Origin: Pseudomonadota bacterium
Lineage (GTDB): Bacteria > Pseudomonadota > Gammaproteobacteria > Burkholderiales > Burkholderiaceae_B
Assembly (NCBI GenBank): GCA_023423975.1
Contig: JAFAEO010000043.1
Span: forward strand, 62,001 to 126,000
Direction: 5' to 3'
Length of the DNA: 64,000 bases
The notes under the pieces: model-generated
What the model saw: only the letters and a program-made list of their open reading frames with translations
Databases searched by the model: none
What the model was told of the DNA's origin: nothing
Translations under genes and position numbers: made by a program
Shown: one piece after another, positions 62,906 to 64,000 of the stretch
How the letters are laid out: the number at the start of each line of letters is the position of its first letter
How positions within the stretch are numbered: the stretch's first letter is position 1

Positions 62906-63871
62906 ATGGCCGGAACAAAGAAGTTCACACTCGCCGTTGGTACTATTGCTGTGGTCGCTGCGGCTGCCTGGTTCGGCGCCAATTACTACGCCAAAACCCA
63001 GATTGAGGAAAAACTCAACGCCTATCTGGTCGAAAACGACATCCAGAATAACGTGACCTGGGGCTCGCTTGACGCATCCATATTGGGCAACGGTTCTCTG
63101 CATGACGTCAAGGTGGTGCGCAAGGATGATCCGGCAAAGTTTTTTACCATCAAAAACGTCACGGTGCATGAGCTGCAGACCGGCAGCGACAGCAAAAAAG
63201 TGGACTTTGCCTTCTCCGGGCTGGCTGACGAGACCGGCAATAGTCCGTTTCGCGCGGCCTTGATGGAAAAGGCAGGTGAGCTAGGCTATGAGAGTCTTCC
63301 TTTACTGGACGGACGAATCAAGGGCACATTGAATGAAAAACAGGATAGCTCCGACTATGATGTCACTCTGAGTCAACCAGAGGTGGGCAATGTCAACCTG
63401 GTGCTCAAAGCAGATAAAATTGTCGAACTGATCAACACCGTTCGTACCCGCGAAGAAGAGCTCAAATCCAATCCGCTACTACTGATCAGTGCTCTGTCGC
63501 CCGTCACCATACGGCAATTGAATATCAAGTTTGATGATGCCGGTCTGATGCCGCGCGTAGTCAAGGTGCAGCAGGGCGTGGCGCCGGTAGACGGAAAACC
63601 AACAGCTCAACAGAAAGAGGCGTTTGATGCCCGCCAGGCCAAATCAGAAAGTGACTGCCGTCAGCAGGCGCCTACCCTGGGGATCGCAGATCCCGAAGGT
63701 GTTTGCACTGCAGTCAGCCGTTTCATGAAGAACGAGGCCAAGAGTCTGAATGTGCAGGCCAGCCCGAACCCGCCGCTGCAGCTTATGACATTTGTCATGC
63801 AAACACAGATGGGCAACCCACAGGGCATTATCAAGGCGGTGCAGCAACTGAACCTGAAGGTAACCAACTGA
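62906..63871 (+). CDS. Signal-anchored periplasmic protein of unknown function (DUF945-like?)
   Basis: The 321-aa protein has one N-terminal hydrophobic helix (LAVGTIAVVAAAAWFGANYY, residues about 9-28) that would anchor it to the inner membrane with the rest in the periplasm. Strands of moderate length dominate, such as VDFAFSGLADETG and SDYDVTLSQPEVGNVNLVLK, which is reminiscent of YdgA/DUF945 or AsmA-like proteins, but I cannot assign it. The ATG at 62906 follows AAGGAA. Divergent to acnB. Confidence 0.6.
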   Translation: MAGTKKFTLAVGTIAVVAAAAWFGANYYAKTQIEEKLNAYLVENDIQNNVTWGSLDASILGNGSLHDVKVVRKDDPAKFFTIKNVTVHELQTGSDSKKVDFAFSGLADETGNSPFRAALMEKAGELGYESLPLLDGRIKGTLNEKQDSSDYDVTLSQPEVGNVNLVLKADKIVELINTVRTREEELKSNPLLLISALSPVTIRQLNIKFDDAGLMPRVVKVQQGVAPVDGKPTAQQKEAFDARQAKSESDCRQQAPTLGIADPEGVCTAVSRFMKNEAKSLNVQASPNPPLQLMTFVMQTQMGNPQGIIKAVQQLNLKVTN

Positions 63872-63951
63872 TCGCTCTGGTGGGCCTGGGCTACGCGTTA
63901 AAAGATATATAACAACGGCAAGCACGTTTGCCGTCGTGCTGCAAAAGATGA

Positions 63952-63996
63952 AAGGCCTTGTGTTTGAACGCTTTGCGTAAGGCACAAGGCCTTTTT
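63952..63996 (+). terminator. Rho-independent terminator
   Basis: AAGGCCTTGTG and CACAAGGCCTT form a perfect stem with a T-run after. It closes the transcript of the anchored protein gene, 80 bp after the stop. Confidence 0.85.
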
Positions 63997-64000
63997 GGTA

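Overview
The window is a chromosomal segment of a betaproteobacterium, most probably of the Alcaligenaceae (Advenella/Bordetella/Achromobacter relatives). This is an inference from gene content. It has four periplasmic Bug (TctC-type) solute receptors, DUF2863, an EarP/EF-P pair with the arginine-type EF-P, and aromatic-acid and CoA-thioester catabolic clusters. No phage, transposase, insertion sequence or CRISPR array was seen.

Layout. 1-8 kb: the start of a GntR-type regulator diverges from a Rieske oxygenase and its reductase across a region with three GTATAC palindromes. An NDP-forming acyl-CoA synthetase, an enoyl-CoA hydratase and a Bug receptor follow on the other strand, with a divergent IclR regulator. 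8-13.5 kb: DUF1801, GNAT, an MFS transporter, a glutathionyl-hydroquinone reductase broken by one frameshift, and a catalase. 13.9-17.1 kb: LysR, Bug and a LigJ-like 4-oxalomesaconate hydratase. 24.2-17.1 kb (minus strand): an operon of CoA transferase, MaoC-like protein, two acyl-CoA dehydrogenases and two Bug receptors, then a LysR gene. Its promoter region carries two matching inverted repeats. 24.5-29.4 kb: a TetR regulator and a two-gene RND efflux operon, each preceded by the same 26-bp inverted repeat. 30.4-34.8 kb: a two-component system convergent with tctBA, which has no receptor gene beside it. 35.2-38.5 kb: tRNA-Arg(ACG), a hemerythrin, an entericidin-like lipoprotein of 44 aa, a ferritin-like protein, a GNAT protein and a PaiB-like flavoprotein.

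38.9-64 kb is mostly housekeeping: bioF-bioD-bioA; tRNA-Ser(GCT); aspartokinase; a 2-hydroxyacid dehydrogenase; a 3-hydroxyisobutyrate-dehydrogenase-like gene translationally coupled to an acyl-CoA dehydrogenase; a CorA transporter with an unusual N-terminal extension; a DauA-like D-amino-acid dehydrogenase; DUF533; YajQ; the DUF2863-earP-efp set; acnA; an aminotransferase; a VOC protein; acnB with a perfect palindrome upstream; and an anchored protein of unknown function.

No wholly new system is evident. The best leads are the paired operators (TetR/RND and the CoA-transferase operon), the MaoC-like protein that lacks its catalytic dyad beside a large/small acyl-CoA dehydrogenase pair, the orphan tctBA and orphan Bug receptors, the CorA extension with a repeated motif, and the acnB palindrome.
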